64,000 nt of DNA from Spirosoma pollinicola (lineage in GTDB: Bacteria > Bacteroidota > Bacteroidia > Cytophagales > Spirosomataceae), in assembly GCF_002831565.1 (NCBI RefSeq), contig NZ_CP025096.1, forward strand, positions 868,001 to 932,000, read 5' to 3'. The position numbers and the translations under genes are program-made. Position 1 is the first letter of the stretch. Each line of letters begins with the position of its first letter. Of this stretch, positions 8,230 through 17,388 are shown piece after piece. The notes beneath the pieces are model-generated. The model worked only from the letters and a program-made list of their open reading frames with translations. It made no database searches and was not told the origin of the DNA.

Positions 8230-11200
8230 ATGAAAGTCAATAGCTTATCTAACAAATATGATTTATTATCCGGTGATCTTGTCGATCTTCCAATTGGGGT
8301 AATTGAGTGTGAACTGTCCTCTGATATTATATCCAGCCAACATTTAGTCGTTACTTATTGTAACCCCTATGCATCGGCTTTATTAGCGATTAATTATAGT
8401 CCACCGAGTCCATTTTTTTTCGATACGAATCCGTATTTAAAATCACTGGCTCAATCTGTTTACGCTGTTTTGAAAACGAGTACTCCGCACATAACTGAGT
8501 CGTATGTACCGGAAAGAGGCCGCTGGATAGAGAGCTCGATTTATAGACATACTGAAACATGCCTTATTTATCTAAAAGAGGTAACGTTTAGGAATCCAGA
8601 TAAAATCAGGCAGTTTGGCGGGTTACCAGCGGAGAAGGCAAGTAATTTATTAAATAACCCCAATGGGCAATCATCGTTCATTGTGCCAGTTGCAACTTAC
8701 CAGGATGAAGTTCATCAGCAGTTACTGGTAAAGGCCAACGCACTGGACAGAAGCAACCAGTTGTTACAGGCGGTCATCAATACCAGTCCTACAGGATTAG
8801 CGTTGTTGAAACCTATCTATGTCGATCACAAGATCATCGACTTTGTCTATTTGGTAAACAATCCAAAAAGTGCTGTAATTACCGGTTTAAGCCAGGATGC
8901 CATGATTGGGCAATCGCTGTTAACCCTGTTTCCACACCTGCTGACGAGTGGCGTATTCGACAAAATGGTCACGGTTATTCAAACTGGCGAAAGTCAGCAG
9001 TTTCAACTACTGGATAAACTGCCAACGGGGGCATTTTGGGGTGACTTTTCACTAGTACGAGTGGAAAATGATCTTTTGTTTTCGGTCAACGATATTACCC
9101 ATACCAAACAGATAGAAGAAGAACTTCGGCAAACCAACGCCAATCTGGAGCGTAACGTAGCCGAACGGACAACCACAATTCAAGAGCTTTCAGCCATAAA
9201 TCGGGCTATTTTACAATATGCCGGCCTGGCCATTGCCGCTACCGATGTACATGGCATAATCCAATTGGTAAATCCTGCTTTAGAAGAATTTACGGGTTAT
9301 AGCGCCGATGAGTTGGTTGGCAAGGTTAAACCGGGAGCCCTTCGCGAACCGAATGCCCATAATTATCAGATTGATCAGTTAAAACCCGACCTGAACAAGC
9401 CTGAAGTGGCTGGAGAGGCTATTATAACGGCCTATATTGAACAACATGACTTTATACGTCGGGAAAATACACTACTAACCAAAGACGGACAATTAATTCC
9501 GGTGCTGTCAACCATTAGCGGTTTCTATGATGACCAAAAAAACTTATTGGGCTTTGTCGATATCATAACAGACATTTCGAATCTGAAGGCTGTTGAGCAG
9601 GCGCTCATCAAAGCCAACGAACGGGCTCAATTAGCGATACGTGCCGGGAAGCTGGGTATTTGGGAGTGGAACCTGGAGACCAATGAGTTTACGCTGGATG
9701 ACTTTTTCTACAAACTTCTGCATATACCCAGCTCGATTAGAATTCAGCATCTGGATGAGATAAAGCAATTGGTACATCCGGGCGACATGCTCTTTTTTAA
9801 TCAGTATGAACAGGCTGTTCGAACAAGTAAAAGCCCGTTTAACCTCGAACTTCGGGTGATTAACCCAATCAGCCGGATAACCCATTATATACGGGTAGAC
9901 GGGATAATGGCCCAGCCTATTGACGGAGCAAACAGTAGAATGGTGGGTATGATTCGGGATCGCACCCATAAGCGCATGTCGGAACAGGCTTTACAGGCGA
10001 GCGAAAACAAATATCGGTCACTGGTCGGCCATATGAAAGAGGCCGTTTTCCAAACCGATTCCAATGGTCTATGGACCTATTTGAATCCTGCCTGGGAGGA
10101 GATAACCGGGTTTAGCGTTGACGAATCGATAGGACAGCTTTTTCTGAACCATGTTTTAACCGACGACCAGGCACGCAATCAGGCATTATTTGAGCCAATG
10201 ATTGCTCGTCAGAAAAAATTCTGTCGGCATGTAGTCCGCTACAGGCACAAAGACGGAGACTTTCGCTGGATCGACGTATTTGCGCAGCTAACGCTGGATG
10301 ATCAGAATCAAATCACCGGAACTGCCGGCACACTGACCGATATTACCGAACGCAAAAAGGCAGAAGATACATTACAGGAAAGTGAACAGCGGTTCCGGGA
10401 AATTGCCGAGAACGTTGATGAGCTTTTCTGGATACGTGATAGCAATAACCCTCAGTATCTTTACATTAACAGGGCTTTCGAGCAGTTAAGTGGTATTCCG
10501 CTGGAGGAGATATATGCCAATCCACAAATTTTCTTATCCACTATTCTTGAAGAAGATCGACCCTTACTCATACGTGCCTTTACGAAACCAGAGCCAGGAC
10601 TGCGGTTTCAATTCAGAGCCCGGCATCAGGACGGGAGTCTTCGCTGGCTAAGTGCCCGGTTGGTAGGGATTCAGGAAGGTAACAAAGCGCAAACCCGCCT
10701 GATTGGTATTGCCACTGACATTACCCCACTCATAGAGAAAGAACAAATTCTAAAAGATTCTCTCGAGAAGGAGCAACAGTTGAATGACCTCAAATCACAA
10801 TTTATTGCCACGGCCTCGCATGAATTCAGAACTCCTCTCACGGCCATCAGCACCAGTATTGACCTACTGAAATACTACGCTAATCTGGAGGCAGGTAACC
10901 CCATAACACCGGCAATTAATAAACATGCGAACAACATCTCTCTGAAGGTCATGGCGCTTAATGAGTTAATTGTCGATACATTAACGATCAGTAAACTGAA
11001 TGAAGGAAAACAGGAGGTAAACCTGGAGTTAACTGATTTAACTGACTTAGTGGAGACATTGATAGCACTTGATTTTTGTGATAGGCCGGATAAACGGCAG
11101 GTCGCTGTTCAGACGAAAGGACAGGCTACTGATGCGATCGTTGATAAAAAACTAATGGTACACGTTCTGACGAATCTGCTTACAAATGCCTTCAAATTTT

Positions 11201-11466
11201 CAACGGGAAATCCAGTTTTAACCATTCGCTACGAACCAGAAACGTGTAGTATTGACGTAATGGATAATGGCAGAGGTATTCCTAAAAAAGACATCCCTAA
11301 TTTGTTTAGCAAATTTTTCAGAGCCAGCAATGCGAAAGATATTAAGGGAACTGGCCTTGGCTTGTCCATCTGTCTGGAATACATCACCCTACAAAATGGT
11401 GTTATTGAGATTGACAGCACAGAGGATGTTGGTACCACGTTCACCGTTACGCTACCGATTGGCTAG
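8230..11466 (+). CDS. Multi-PAS sensor histidine kinase
   Basis: A 1078-residue soluble kinase with about six PAS-like units: a divergent one near 1-110, one near 175-295, then clear units near 320-455, 465-585, 585-715 and 715-845. A coiled coil lies between the second and third (EELRQTNANLERNVAERTT). The HisKA domain has H864 in TASHEFRTPLTAI. The HATPase_c domain has an intact N box (LLTNAFKFS), G1 (MDNGRGIP) and G2 (GTGLGLSI). It resembles the kinase at 3547 closely in its C-terminal half and is probably a paralogue, but it lacks the GAF domains. It follows the REC-kinase fusion by 124 bp and ends the island. No membrane segment or signal peptide is visible, so it probably senses a cytoplasmic signal. 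Confidence 0.9.
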   Translation: MKVNSLSNKYDLLSGDLVDLPIGVIECELSSDIISSQHLVVTYCNPYASALLAINYSPPSPFFFDTNPYLKSLAQSVYAVLKTSTPHITESYVPERGRWIESSIYRHTETCLIYLKEVTFRNPDKIRQFGGLPAEKASNLLNNPNGQSSFIVPVATYQDEVHQQLLVKANALDRSNQLLQAVINTSPTGLALLKPIYVDHKIIDFVYLVNNPKSAVITGLSQDAMIGQSLLTLFPHLLTSGVFDKMVTVIQTGESQQFQLLDKLPTGAFWGDFSLVRVENDLLFSVNDITHTKQIEEELRQTNANLERNVAERTTTIQELSAINRAILQYAGLAIAATDVHGIIQLVNPALEEFTGYSADELVGKVKPGALREPNAHNYQIDQLKPDLNKPEVAGEAIITAYIEQHDFIRRENTLLTKDGQLIPVLSTISGFYDDQKNLLGFVDIITDISNLKAVEQALIKANERAQLAIRAGKLGIWEWNLETNEFTLDDFFYKLLHIPSSIRIQHLDEIKQLVHPGDMLFFNQYEQAVRTSKSPFNLELRVINPISRITHYIRVDGIMAQPIDGANSRMVGMIRDRTHKRMSEQALQASENKYRSLVGHMKEAVFQTDSNGLWTYLNPAWEEITGFSVDESIGQLFLNHVLTDDQARNQALFEPMIARQKKFCRHVVRYRHKDGDFRWIDVFAQLTLDDQNQITGTAGTLTDITERKKAEDTLQESEQRFREIAENVDELFWIRDSNNPQYLYINRAFEQLSGIPLEEIYANPQIFLSTILEEDRPLLIRAFTKPEPGLRFQFRARHQDGSLRWLSARLVGIQEGNKAQTRLIGIATDITPLIEKEQILKDSLEKEQQLNDLKSQFIATASHEFRTPLTAISTSIDLLKYYANLEAGNPITPAINKHANNISLKVMALNELIVDTLTISKLNEGKQEVNLELTDLTDLVETLIALDFCDRPDKRQVAVQTKGQATDAIVDKKLMVHVLTNLLTNAFKFSTGNPVLTIRYEPETCSIDVMDNGRGIPKKDIPNLFSKFFRASNAKDIKGTGLGLSICLEYITLQNGVIEIDSTEDVGTTFTVTLPIG

Positions 11467-11752
11467 ATACGAACGTTTGTGTTGAGTCTTTCCAGTTCGC
11501 AAAAGAGCTCAAAAACAGCATGCCAACTAGCTGACAGCCCGCTTTATCCTCGTCCAATTTTTATAGAAAAGACCAGTATTTACTTATTAGTAAATATACT
11601 TGCTTCAACAAATCATTTTAATTACAATTTAATTGATCAGGGTTAAAACGAATTTGATTCGACCATACTTTTATGTCGTACAAATACTCAGTTTTAATAC
11701 ACAGTATCAATCGGCGTAGGCGTGTTTATCCTACCGATAAGTTATCAATAAT
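11467..11752. other. Spacer after the kinase island with a repeated AT-rich motif
   Basis: No gene is visible. TATTTAC (11577-11583) and GTAAATA (11590-11596) form a small inverted repeat with a 6-nt loop. It overlaps AGTAAATATACTT (11589-11601), an exact copy of the 13-mer at 2336-2348. The two copies bracket the four signalling genes. Confidence 0.45.
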
Positions 11753-11866
11753 ATGAGTCAGTTTGAGATCATCTGCTCGTTTGTCTGGCAATTTGTAAAG
11801 AGCTTGTGGCCCTTACTGCTGATTTTTGCCATACTGGCTTGCTTAAAGTGGCTGGTTTTTAGCTAG
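11753..11866 (+). CDS. Possible 37-residue single-pass membrane peptide
   Basis: An ATG at 11753 opens a short frame that encodes MSQFEIICSFVWQFVKSLW followed by PLLLIFAILACLKWLVFS and a TAG stop. Most of the peptide is one hydrophobic helix (about residues 14-36), with lysines at 16 and 32. It sits immediately before a strong bidirectional terminator (11881-11927), as expected for a real short transcript. I recognise no family and see no clear ribosome-binding site, but these are rarely visible in this phylum. It could equally be chance. Confidence 0.3.
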   Translation: MSQFEIICSFVWQFVKSLWPLLLIFAILACLKWLVFS

Positions 11867-11880
11867 ATAAGATTATTAGT

Positions 11881-11927
11881 AAAACAAAGCGGAGATAGCC
11901 ACTAACTGGCTATCTCCGCTTTGTTTT
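11881..11927. terminator. Bidirectional intrinsic terminator
   Basis: The arms 11881-11901 and 11907-11927 are perfect 21-nt complements around the loop CTAAC. The stem core is GC-rich (GCGGAGATAGCCA) with A and T tracts outside, so it can terminate transcription from both directions. It lies between the signalling island and the convergent M3 peptidase gene, whose stop is 18 nt away. Confidence 0.85.
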
Positions 11928-11945
11928 ACCAGGCTTAAAACTTGT

Positions 11946-14078
11946 TTACAAAATCAAACCACTGCGTCGTAACATTGCTTTAGGCGAGGGTTCGCGCCCC
12001 CGGAATTTCTTATAAAGCTCCATTGGCTTCTCACTACCGCCTTTTTCCAGCACATTTTTGCGGAAACTGTCGGCAGCTGCTTTATTATCCAGACCTCCTT
12101 TTTCTTTAAAGAACTCAAAGGCGTCGGCATCTAAAACTTCACTCCATTTGTAGCTGTAATACCCCGCCGAATAACCACCCGCAAAAATGTGGGAGAAAGC
12201 TGGACTAACGGCGATTCCGTCAACATGGGGAAATAAATTAGCAACAGAATCCACCCGGCTTTCAACCTGCGAAATAGTTTCGCCGGAGGGTTTCTGTCCG
12301 TGGTAAAACATATCGATCAACCCCAACCGAAGTTGACGAAGGTTGGCCATACCGGCCATAAAATTCTGGCTGGCACGAATTTTCTCGATCAACTCATTTG
12401 GGATGACCTCACCCGTTTGGTAATGCCTTGCGAAGAGCTTTAGGGCTTCGGGATCGTAGCACCAGTTTTCCATCACCTGCGAGGGCAGTTCAACGAAATC
12501 GCGGGGAACGCTGGTGCCGCTTAAGCTTTCATATTTTCCGTTAGCCAGCATACCATGCAGCCCATGGCCAAACTCATGAAAGAGTGTCGTGACCTCATAG
12601 AAGGTCAGCAATGAGGGCTTGGTATCGGTGGGGCGGGTGAAATTGCAGACATTGATAATATGCGGCCGAATGTTTTCACCATTCTCAACTTTTTGCCCCT
12701 GAATATCATTCATCCAGGCACCACTGCGTTTTCCGGTACGAGGGAAATAATCGCCGTAAAAAACAGCTAAAAACTTACCGTCCTTATCAAAAACGTCGAA
12801 GGTTTTTACTTCCGAATTATACACCGGAATATCGGTGCGCTCCTTAAAGGTGATGCCATAGAGCTTGTTGGCTACCGTAAATGCACCGTCCAGCACATTT
12901 TCGAGCTTAAAATAAGGCTTTAACGTTTCGTCGTCCAGATCGTACTTTTCTTTCTTGAGTTTTTCGGCATAATAGCTGTTGTCCCAGGTTTGGATTTTAT
13001 CATCTGCAAAGCCGTGTGCTTTGGCGTAGGTCGTTAGCTCCAGAAGCTGGCGTTCGGCGGCTGGGCGGGCATAGGTTACCAGTTCATCCAGAAAACTCTG
13101 CACTTTATTTCGGGAACCAGCCATACTTTCTTCAAGCACAAAATCGGCATGGGTTTTATACCCCAGCAAGTTAGCTCGCTCGTAGCGAAGGTTTACGATC
13201 TTGTTGATATTGCCCGAGTTATCGTTTTTATCGCCGTGAAAGCCACGTCCGTTATAGGCCATGAACAGTTTTTTCCGCAACTCCCGATTATCGGCATACT
13301 GCATGAACGGGCCGTAGCTTGGTGCCTGCAAAGTAAACACCCAGCCTTCTTTACCCTTTTGCTTGGCCGTCTCTTTAGCTGCGTCGCGGGCAAAATCGGG
13401 TAAACCGGCAAGGTCTTTCTCGTCCGTTACCACCATCGCATATTCGTTGGTTTCGTTCAGGACATTCTCGCCAAACTGGAGCGATAATTGAGATAGCTCC
13501 TTGTCAATTGCCCGCAGACGTTCTTTCCCTTTTTCGTCCAGATTGGCTCCATTCCGGGCAAACCGTTTGTATGCCTTTTCAAGTAGCATACTACTCTCAG
13601 CATCCAGTTTCAGGCTGGCCCGTTGCTCATAAACCGCTTTTATACGGGCAAACAGTTTTGCATTTAGTGTAATGTCATTGCCATACTCACTCAGCATTGG
13701 CGACACTTCCTTCACAATTTTCTGAAGTTCGGGCGTTGTTTCGGCGTTGTTTAAATTGAACAGTACCGATGTCACCTTATTGAGCAAATCGCCGGAGCGT
13801 TCGAGGGCAACAATGGTGTTGTCAAACGTTGGGGTAGCAGTACTGGCGACAATGGCATCAACGTCTTTGCGTCCCTGAGCCAGTCCATCTTTGAGGGCAG
13901 GCAGGTAATCGGCATTTTTTATTTTGTCGAATGGGGCCGTTTGGTGCGGTGTCGTATAAGACGACATGAATGGATTTTGGGTCATTTTAGGTTGTGTGGG
14001 CGAGGGCTGAGCCAACGTCGCAGTAGCGGCAGCAACCAGCAACACGCCCGTTTGCTTGATTCGTTGATGGACTAACAT
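11946..14078 (-). CDS. M3 family oligopeptidase (Dcp / OpdA type), probably secreted
   Basis: A 710-residue zinc metallopeptidase of family M3, which cleaves short peptides. The zinc-binding HEFGH motif is at residues 501-505 (TTLFHEFGHGLHGML), and the C-terminal region includes AGGYSAGYYSYKWSEVLDADAF, whose tyrosine-rich stretch is typical of the family. I start at the ATG at 14078, where MLVHQRIKQTGVLLVAAATA looks like a signal peptide ending near TLAQ; an in-frame upstream ATG would add 39 unrelated residues. Export to the periplasm is inferred from this signal. The Spy-like gene lies upstream on the same strand. Confidence 0.92.
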   Translation of the reverse strand: MLVHQRIKQTGVLLVAAATATLAQPSPTQPKMTQNPFMSSYTTPHQTAPFDKIKNADYLPALKDGLAQGRKDVDAIVASTATPTFDNTIVALERSGDLLNKVTSVLFNLNNAETTPELQKIVKEVSPMLSEYGNDITLNAKLFARIKAVYEQRASLKLDAESSMLLEKAYKRFARNGANLDEKGKERLRAIDKELSQLSLQFGENVLNETNEYAMVVTDEKDLAGLPDFARDAAKETAKQKGKEGWVFTLQAPSYGPFMQYADNRELRKKLFMAYNGRGFHGDKNDNSGNINKIVNLRYERANLLGYKTHADFVLEESMAGSRNKVQSFLDELVTYARPAAERQLLELTTYAKAHGFADDKIQTWDNSYYAEKLKKEKYDLDDETLKPYFKLENVLDGAFTVANKLYGITFKERTDIPVYNSEVKTFDVFDKDGKFLAVFYGDYFPRTGKRSGAWMNDIQGQKVENGENIRPHIINVCNFTRPTDTKPSLLTFYEVTTLFHEFGHGLHGMLANGKYESLSGTSVPRDFVELPSQVMENWCYDPEALKLFARHYQTGEVIPNELIEKIRASQNFMAGMANLRQLRLGLIDMFYHGQKPSGETISQVESRVDSVANLFPHVDGIAVSPAFSHIFAGGYSAGYYSYKWSEVLDADAFEFFKEKGGLDNKAAADSFRKNVLEKGGSEKPMELYKKFRGREPSPKAMLRRSGLIL

Positions 14079-14230
14079 TCTGATTTGCGTAATGAGTTTC
14101 CGGGAAAAATACGAAACAACGACAGATTTTACAATCCTATGTTGCTCAGGCGGTTGTTGCACAGGGTAAGTGGAAATACAAAAATAGCCGCCCAATCTGG
14201 ACGGCTATTTACTCCTCTCTCTTCTTTTAA

Positions 14231-14737
14231 TTAATAGCCGTACGGCCTGTTGCCTGAGCCACGACCGTTACCGTATCCTCCGTTTCCATAGCCACGCCCC
14301 CGGTCTGCCATGCGTTCATAAGGTCGCATGCGTTCGATAACCCGGTCGCGTTGCTCAGGTCCAAGTACCGCCATCATATCAATAAATTGCCGTTGACGTG
14401 CCTGCCGGAAGAAATCGCGCTGGCGAGGATCACGGGCATCGATGTTTTGGGTTTGTTGGCTGAACCGATCCCGAATTCGGCGAATTTCGCGTTCCTGCCG
14501 GCGGGTTAAATTCAGTTCACGATCCCACCAGTCCAGATGACGGTCAAATTTGTAATCGTCATAATCATAATTGTAATTTGGCTGGCCATAGCCTGGCTGG
14601 TTGTAGCCGGGTTGTTGATTATAACCCGGTTGCTGCGGGTAGTTGGTATTGGGTGAAGGATAGCCATACCGTTGTCCCATGGCACCAGTGGTAAGTAAAG
14701 CAACGAGGGTGGCGGCAGTGAGCAATACTTTTTTCAT
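14231..14737 (-). CDS. Small exported Spy/CpxP-like protein with Tyr/Gly-rich arms
   Basis: A 168-residue exported protein. Residues 1-21 are a signal peptide (MKKVLLTAATLVALLTTGAMG). Residues about 22-62 are a low-complexity segment with repeated QPGYNQ units. Residues about 65-145 are charged and helical (LNLTRRQEREIRRIRDRF, then MMAVLGPEQRDRVIERM) and recall the LTxxQ helices of Spy and CpxP periplasmic chaperones. The tail is RGRGYGNGGYGNGRGSG. A chaperone role is an inference from this layout, not a firm family match. Its stop is 152 bp upstream of the M3 peptidase start. Confidence 0.6.
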   Translation of the reverse strand: MKKVLLTAATLVALLTTGAMGQRYGYPSPNTNYPQQPGYNQQPGYNQPGYGQPNYNYDYDDYKFDRHLDWWDRELNLTRRQEREIRRIRDRFSQQTQNIDARDPRQRDFFRQARQRQFIDMMAVLGPEQRDRVIERMRPYERMADRGRGYGNGGYGNGRGSGNRPYGY

Positions 14738-14934
14738 GGTTATGAACTGTTTCAGGTTGTATTTGGCCTTTTGAACAAATCGCCCACGAATGGTTTAATT
14801 AATTCTTTAAATAAATCTAAAATTGATCATCATTAAGCGATAATAGGGGTAAAGTCGAATTTGTAATTAGCTGATTTGTACCTTAGTTATCCATCACATT
14901 ACTGATAAACGTTCACTCAATTATTTTTTATACC

Positions 14935-15855
14935 GTGGTTATTTACAACGCTAAAGACTGGCTTGGGGCTCTCCGGCATTTTCATACCAGTTATGTTATA
15001 CAGGTACTTTTGAAACGGGTAGTCTACGTGTGCGGCTATGGCTCCCTCATTACACTGATAGACCAGCATTGGGTCAATGTTGAGGTCCCGATTGACGGAA
15101 CGTTCTTTTCATTACTGGGCATTCTGCTGAGTTTGCTACTTGTATTCAGGACGAATACCGCTTATGATCGCTATTGGGAAGGGCGTCGGCAATGGGGGAT
15201 ACTGGTTAACAACAGCCGAAACTTTGCCGTCCTGATGGACTCGCTCCTCCCCGAAAAAGACATTGAAAACCGGCTTTTCTTCGCCCGCACGCTATCCAAT
15301 TTTGCGATGGTACTAAAAGGGCATTTACGAACAGGTATCGACTTTGCCGATCTGGAAGAAACAGGCGAAGGAGATCTGGCCCTATTGGTTCCCTACAAAC
15401 ATGTTCCGAGCCGGGTGGCGGCCTTACTATTGCGTCGTGTACAGTCTTTAAAACGCCAACGTGTGCTTAGCGAAGAGGACATGATCACCATTAGAAGTTA
15501 CCATCAGGCTTTTCTTGATATAACGGGCTCCTGCGAACGGATTAAAAATACGCCGATTCCCTTTTCTTACAGCTTTTTCATCAAGCTTTTTATCACGTTG
15601 TACCTATTGCTAATGCCCCTTGTGCTGGTGGAAACTTACGCTTATTTTACCATTCTGGCCATCACGTTTGCAGCCTACGCGTTGCTGGGCGTAGAAATGA
15701 TTGGGGATGAAATTGAGGAGCCATTCGGTTTGGATTGCAATGATTTGCCCCTCAACCAGATTTCGCAGACGATCCGCCGGAACATGCACGAAACACTAAC
15801 GGGAGAAGTTTTGGCTGTACCCGCTGCTAATGTCGAGTATCAGAAGGTTAATTAG
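14935..15855 (+). CDS. Bestrophin-family anion channel (UPF0187)
   Basis: A 306-residue membrane protein of the bestrophin family. Bacterial members form pentameric ion channels in the inner membrane. The conserved block LLVFRTNTAYDRYWEGRRQW (about residues 62-81) is the family hallmark. Hydrophobic helices lie near 25-45, 52-70, 205-225 and 230-250. The start is the GTG at 14935, because MVIYNAKDWLGALRHFH matches the usual beginning of the family and no in-frame ATG fits. It is a single gene that converges on dctA across a 48-bp perfect inverted repeat. Confidence 0.88.
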   Translation: MVIYNAKDWLGALRHFHTSYVIQVLLKRVVYVCGYGSLITLIDQHWVNVEVPIDGTFFSLLGILLSLLLVFRTNTAYDRYWEGRRQWGILVNNSRNFAVLMDSLLPEKDIENRLFFARTLSNFAMVLKGHLRTGIDFADLEETGEGDLALLVPYKHVPSRVAALLLRRVQSLKRQRVLSEEDMITIRSYHQAFLDITGSCERIKNTPIPFSYSFFIKLFITLYLLLMPLVLVETYAYFTILAITFAAYALLGVEMIGDEIEEPFGLDCNDLPLNQISQTIRRNMHETLTGEVLAVPAANVEYQKVN

Positions 15856-15863
15856 TTATAGTA

Positions 15864-15978
15864 AGTAAGGGATTTTTTAACCACAGAGGCACAGAGAAAA
15901 CAGAGCTTTAACGGGTTAATAATAAGTCGATTAAAGCTCTGTTTTCTCTGTGCCTCTGTGGTTAAAAAATCCCTTACT
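15864..15978. repeat. 48-bp perfect inverted repeat between bestrophin and dctA
   Basis: Arms 15864-15911 and 15931-15978 are exact complements, with a 19-nt loop. The arm includes TTAACCACAGAGGCACAGAG. It starts 8 nt after the bestrophin stop, and its right end overlaps the TAG stop of dctA. It can act as a bidirectional terminator but is much longer than termination needs. The repeat at 43406-43524 shares the TTAACCACAGAG word. Confidence 0.95.
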
Positions 15979-17248
15979 AATATGTATAATCCGCCAACGG
16001 GTCTTTATCCTCAAGTTTAACGATACGCTCGTATTTGGCCCGGTCAAATTCACCCTCGTTGTTGGCAATGAAGATTGTCGCAACTGTATTACCAATAATA
16101 TTTGTGATGGAGCGGGCTTCGGACATAAACCGGTCGACGCCCAGCAACAAAGCCAGCCCTTCGACCGGTATTACTTTTATGGCCGTCAGCGTACTGGCCA
16201 GCACGATAAACCCGCTGCCGGTAACGCCAGCTGCCCCTTTTGAGGTGACCATCAGGATTCCGATTATGGTTAACTCCTGACCGATGGTGAGGTCGACCCC
16301 AAATACCTGCGCTAAAAAGATCGTTGCCATCACCAGATAAATCGTCGTACCATCGAGGTTAAACGAATACCCTGCCGGAACCACCAACCCTACCACCGAC
16401 CGCGAACAGCCTAGTGTTTCTAGTTTTTCCATGATCTGCGGCAAGGCCGATTCCGACGAGGATGTGCCAAGCACAATCAGTAACTCCTCTTTGATGAACT
16501 TTAGAACTGTCCAGAGGCTAATTTTATAGTAGCGAAGGATCAGGTTGAGGATCACAAAAATGAACAGGATCATTGTTGCATACACGGTTCCCATCAGTTT
16601 GGCAAGTGGCAACAACGTACTTAGGCCATATTTCCCAATGGTGAACGCCATTCCACCATACGCCCCGATGGGTGCTAGAATCATAACAACTCCCAGAATA
16701 TTAAAAAACACTTTTGACAACCGTTCGAAGGTTAAAATCAGCGGCCGGCCGGTTTCGCCCATACGGGTCAGGCCCACACCAAAAAGAACAGAAAAGACGA
16801 GTACCTGCAAAATTTCGCCCTCGGCAAAGGCTTTAACGGCGTTGCTGGGTACGATATGAATAAAGAATTCCGTCCAGTCCATACCGGCCCCCTGTTCGGT
16901 GTATTTACTGATATCCCCCCCTTTTACGGCCGCTGTTTGCACACCATCGCCGGGCCGAATCACGTTTGCCAGCACCAGGCCAATGGCTAACGCACCGGTT
17001 GTTACAATCTCGAAATAAAGCAGCGCCTTCCCCCCTACGCGACCAACCTTTTTAAGATCACCCATATTACTGATTCCGAGCACGATGGTCAGAAAAATAA
17101 TGGGCGCAATGACCATCTTGATCAGATTGATAAAGATGTCGCCGAGCGGCTTAAGTTTGGCGGCTGTTTCGGGAAAGAAATAGCCCGTCAGGATACCCAG
17201 CGTAATGGCAATCAGAACGCGAACGGTGAGGTTATTAAGAAGTTTCAT
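15977..17248 (-). CDS. dctA: Dicarboxylate/glutamate:cation symporter (DAACS family)
   Basis: A 423-residue inner-membrane symporter that imports C4-dicarboxylates or glutamate with protons or sodium. Family motifs are clear: the serine-rich loop GTSSSESALPQ, the GYSFNLDGTTIYL segment of helix 7, and SKGAAGVTGSGF in hairpin 2. About eight membrane helices and two re-entrant loops fit the family. I start at the ATG at 17248 (MKLLNNLTVRV); a TTG three codons upstream is in frame but less likely. Substrate choice between dicarboxylates and glutamate is not settled by the sequence, so the symbol is tentative. Its stop overlaps the long inverted repeat at 15864-15978. Confidence 0.88.
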   Translation of the reverse strand: MKLLNNLTVRVLIAITLGILTGYFFPETAAKLKPLGDIFINLIKMVIAPIIFLTIVLGISNMGDLKKVGRVGGKALLYFEIVTTGALAIGLVLANVIRPGDGVQTAAVKGGDISKYTEQGAGMDWTEFFIHIVPSNAVKAFAEGEILQVLVFSVLFGVGLTRMGETGRPLILTFERLSKVFFNILGVVMILAPIGAYGGMAFTIGKYGLSTLLPLAKLMGTVYATMILFIFVILNLILRYYKISLWTVLKFIKEELLIVLGTSSSESALPQIMEKLETLGCSRSVVGLVVPAGYSFNLDGTTIYLVMATIFLAQVFGVDLTIGQELTIIGILMVTSKGAAGVTGSGFIVLASTLTAIKVIPVEGLALLLGVDRFMSEARSITNIIGNTVATIFIANNEGEFDRAKYERIVKLEDKDPLADYTY

Positions 17249-17270
17249 TGATGGCAAGATACATTATAAT

Positions 17271-17388
17271 GGATAATGAAGAATGTATAGTGAAGAGTGT
17301 TTCATGAAGAATGAAGAATAATATGTCACTGTCCATTATTTATTCTTCATTATACACTCTTCATTCTTCACTATACATTCTTCACTAC
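17271..17388. repeat. Imperfect long inverted repeat built from GAAGAATG words
   Basis: The left half (GGATAATGAAGAATGTATAG and on) pairs with the right half, which ends at about 17388, along a core GAAGAATGTATAGTGAAGA with further partial matches. The arms are quasi-tandem variants of GAAGAATG and GTATAGTGAAGA. The right end runs into the TAG stop of the thioesterase gene (17385). Confidence 0.8.

Noticed and set aside
17271-17388. Possible CRISPR-like array from the regularly repeated GAAGAATG words
   Set aside because: The units are short, overlapping and arranged as a palindrome; there are no unique spacers of constant length and no cas genes.
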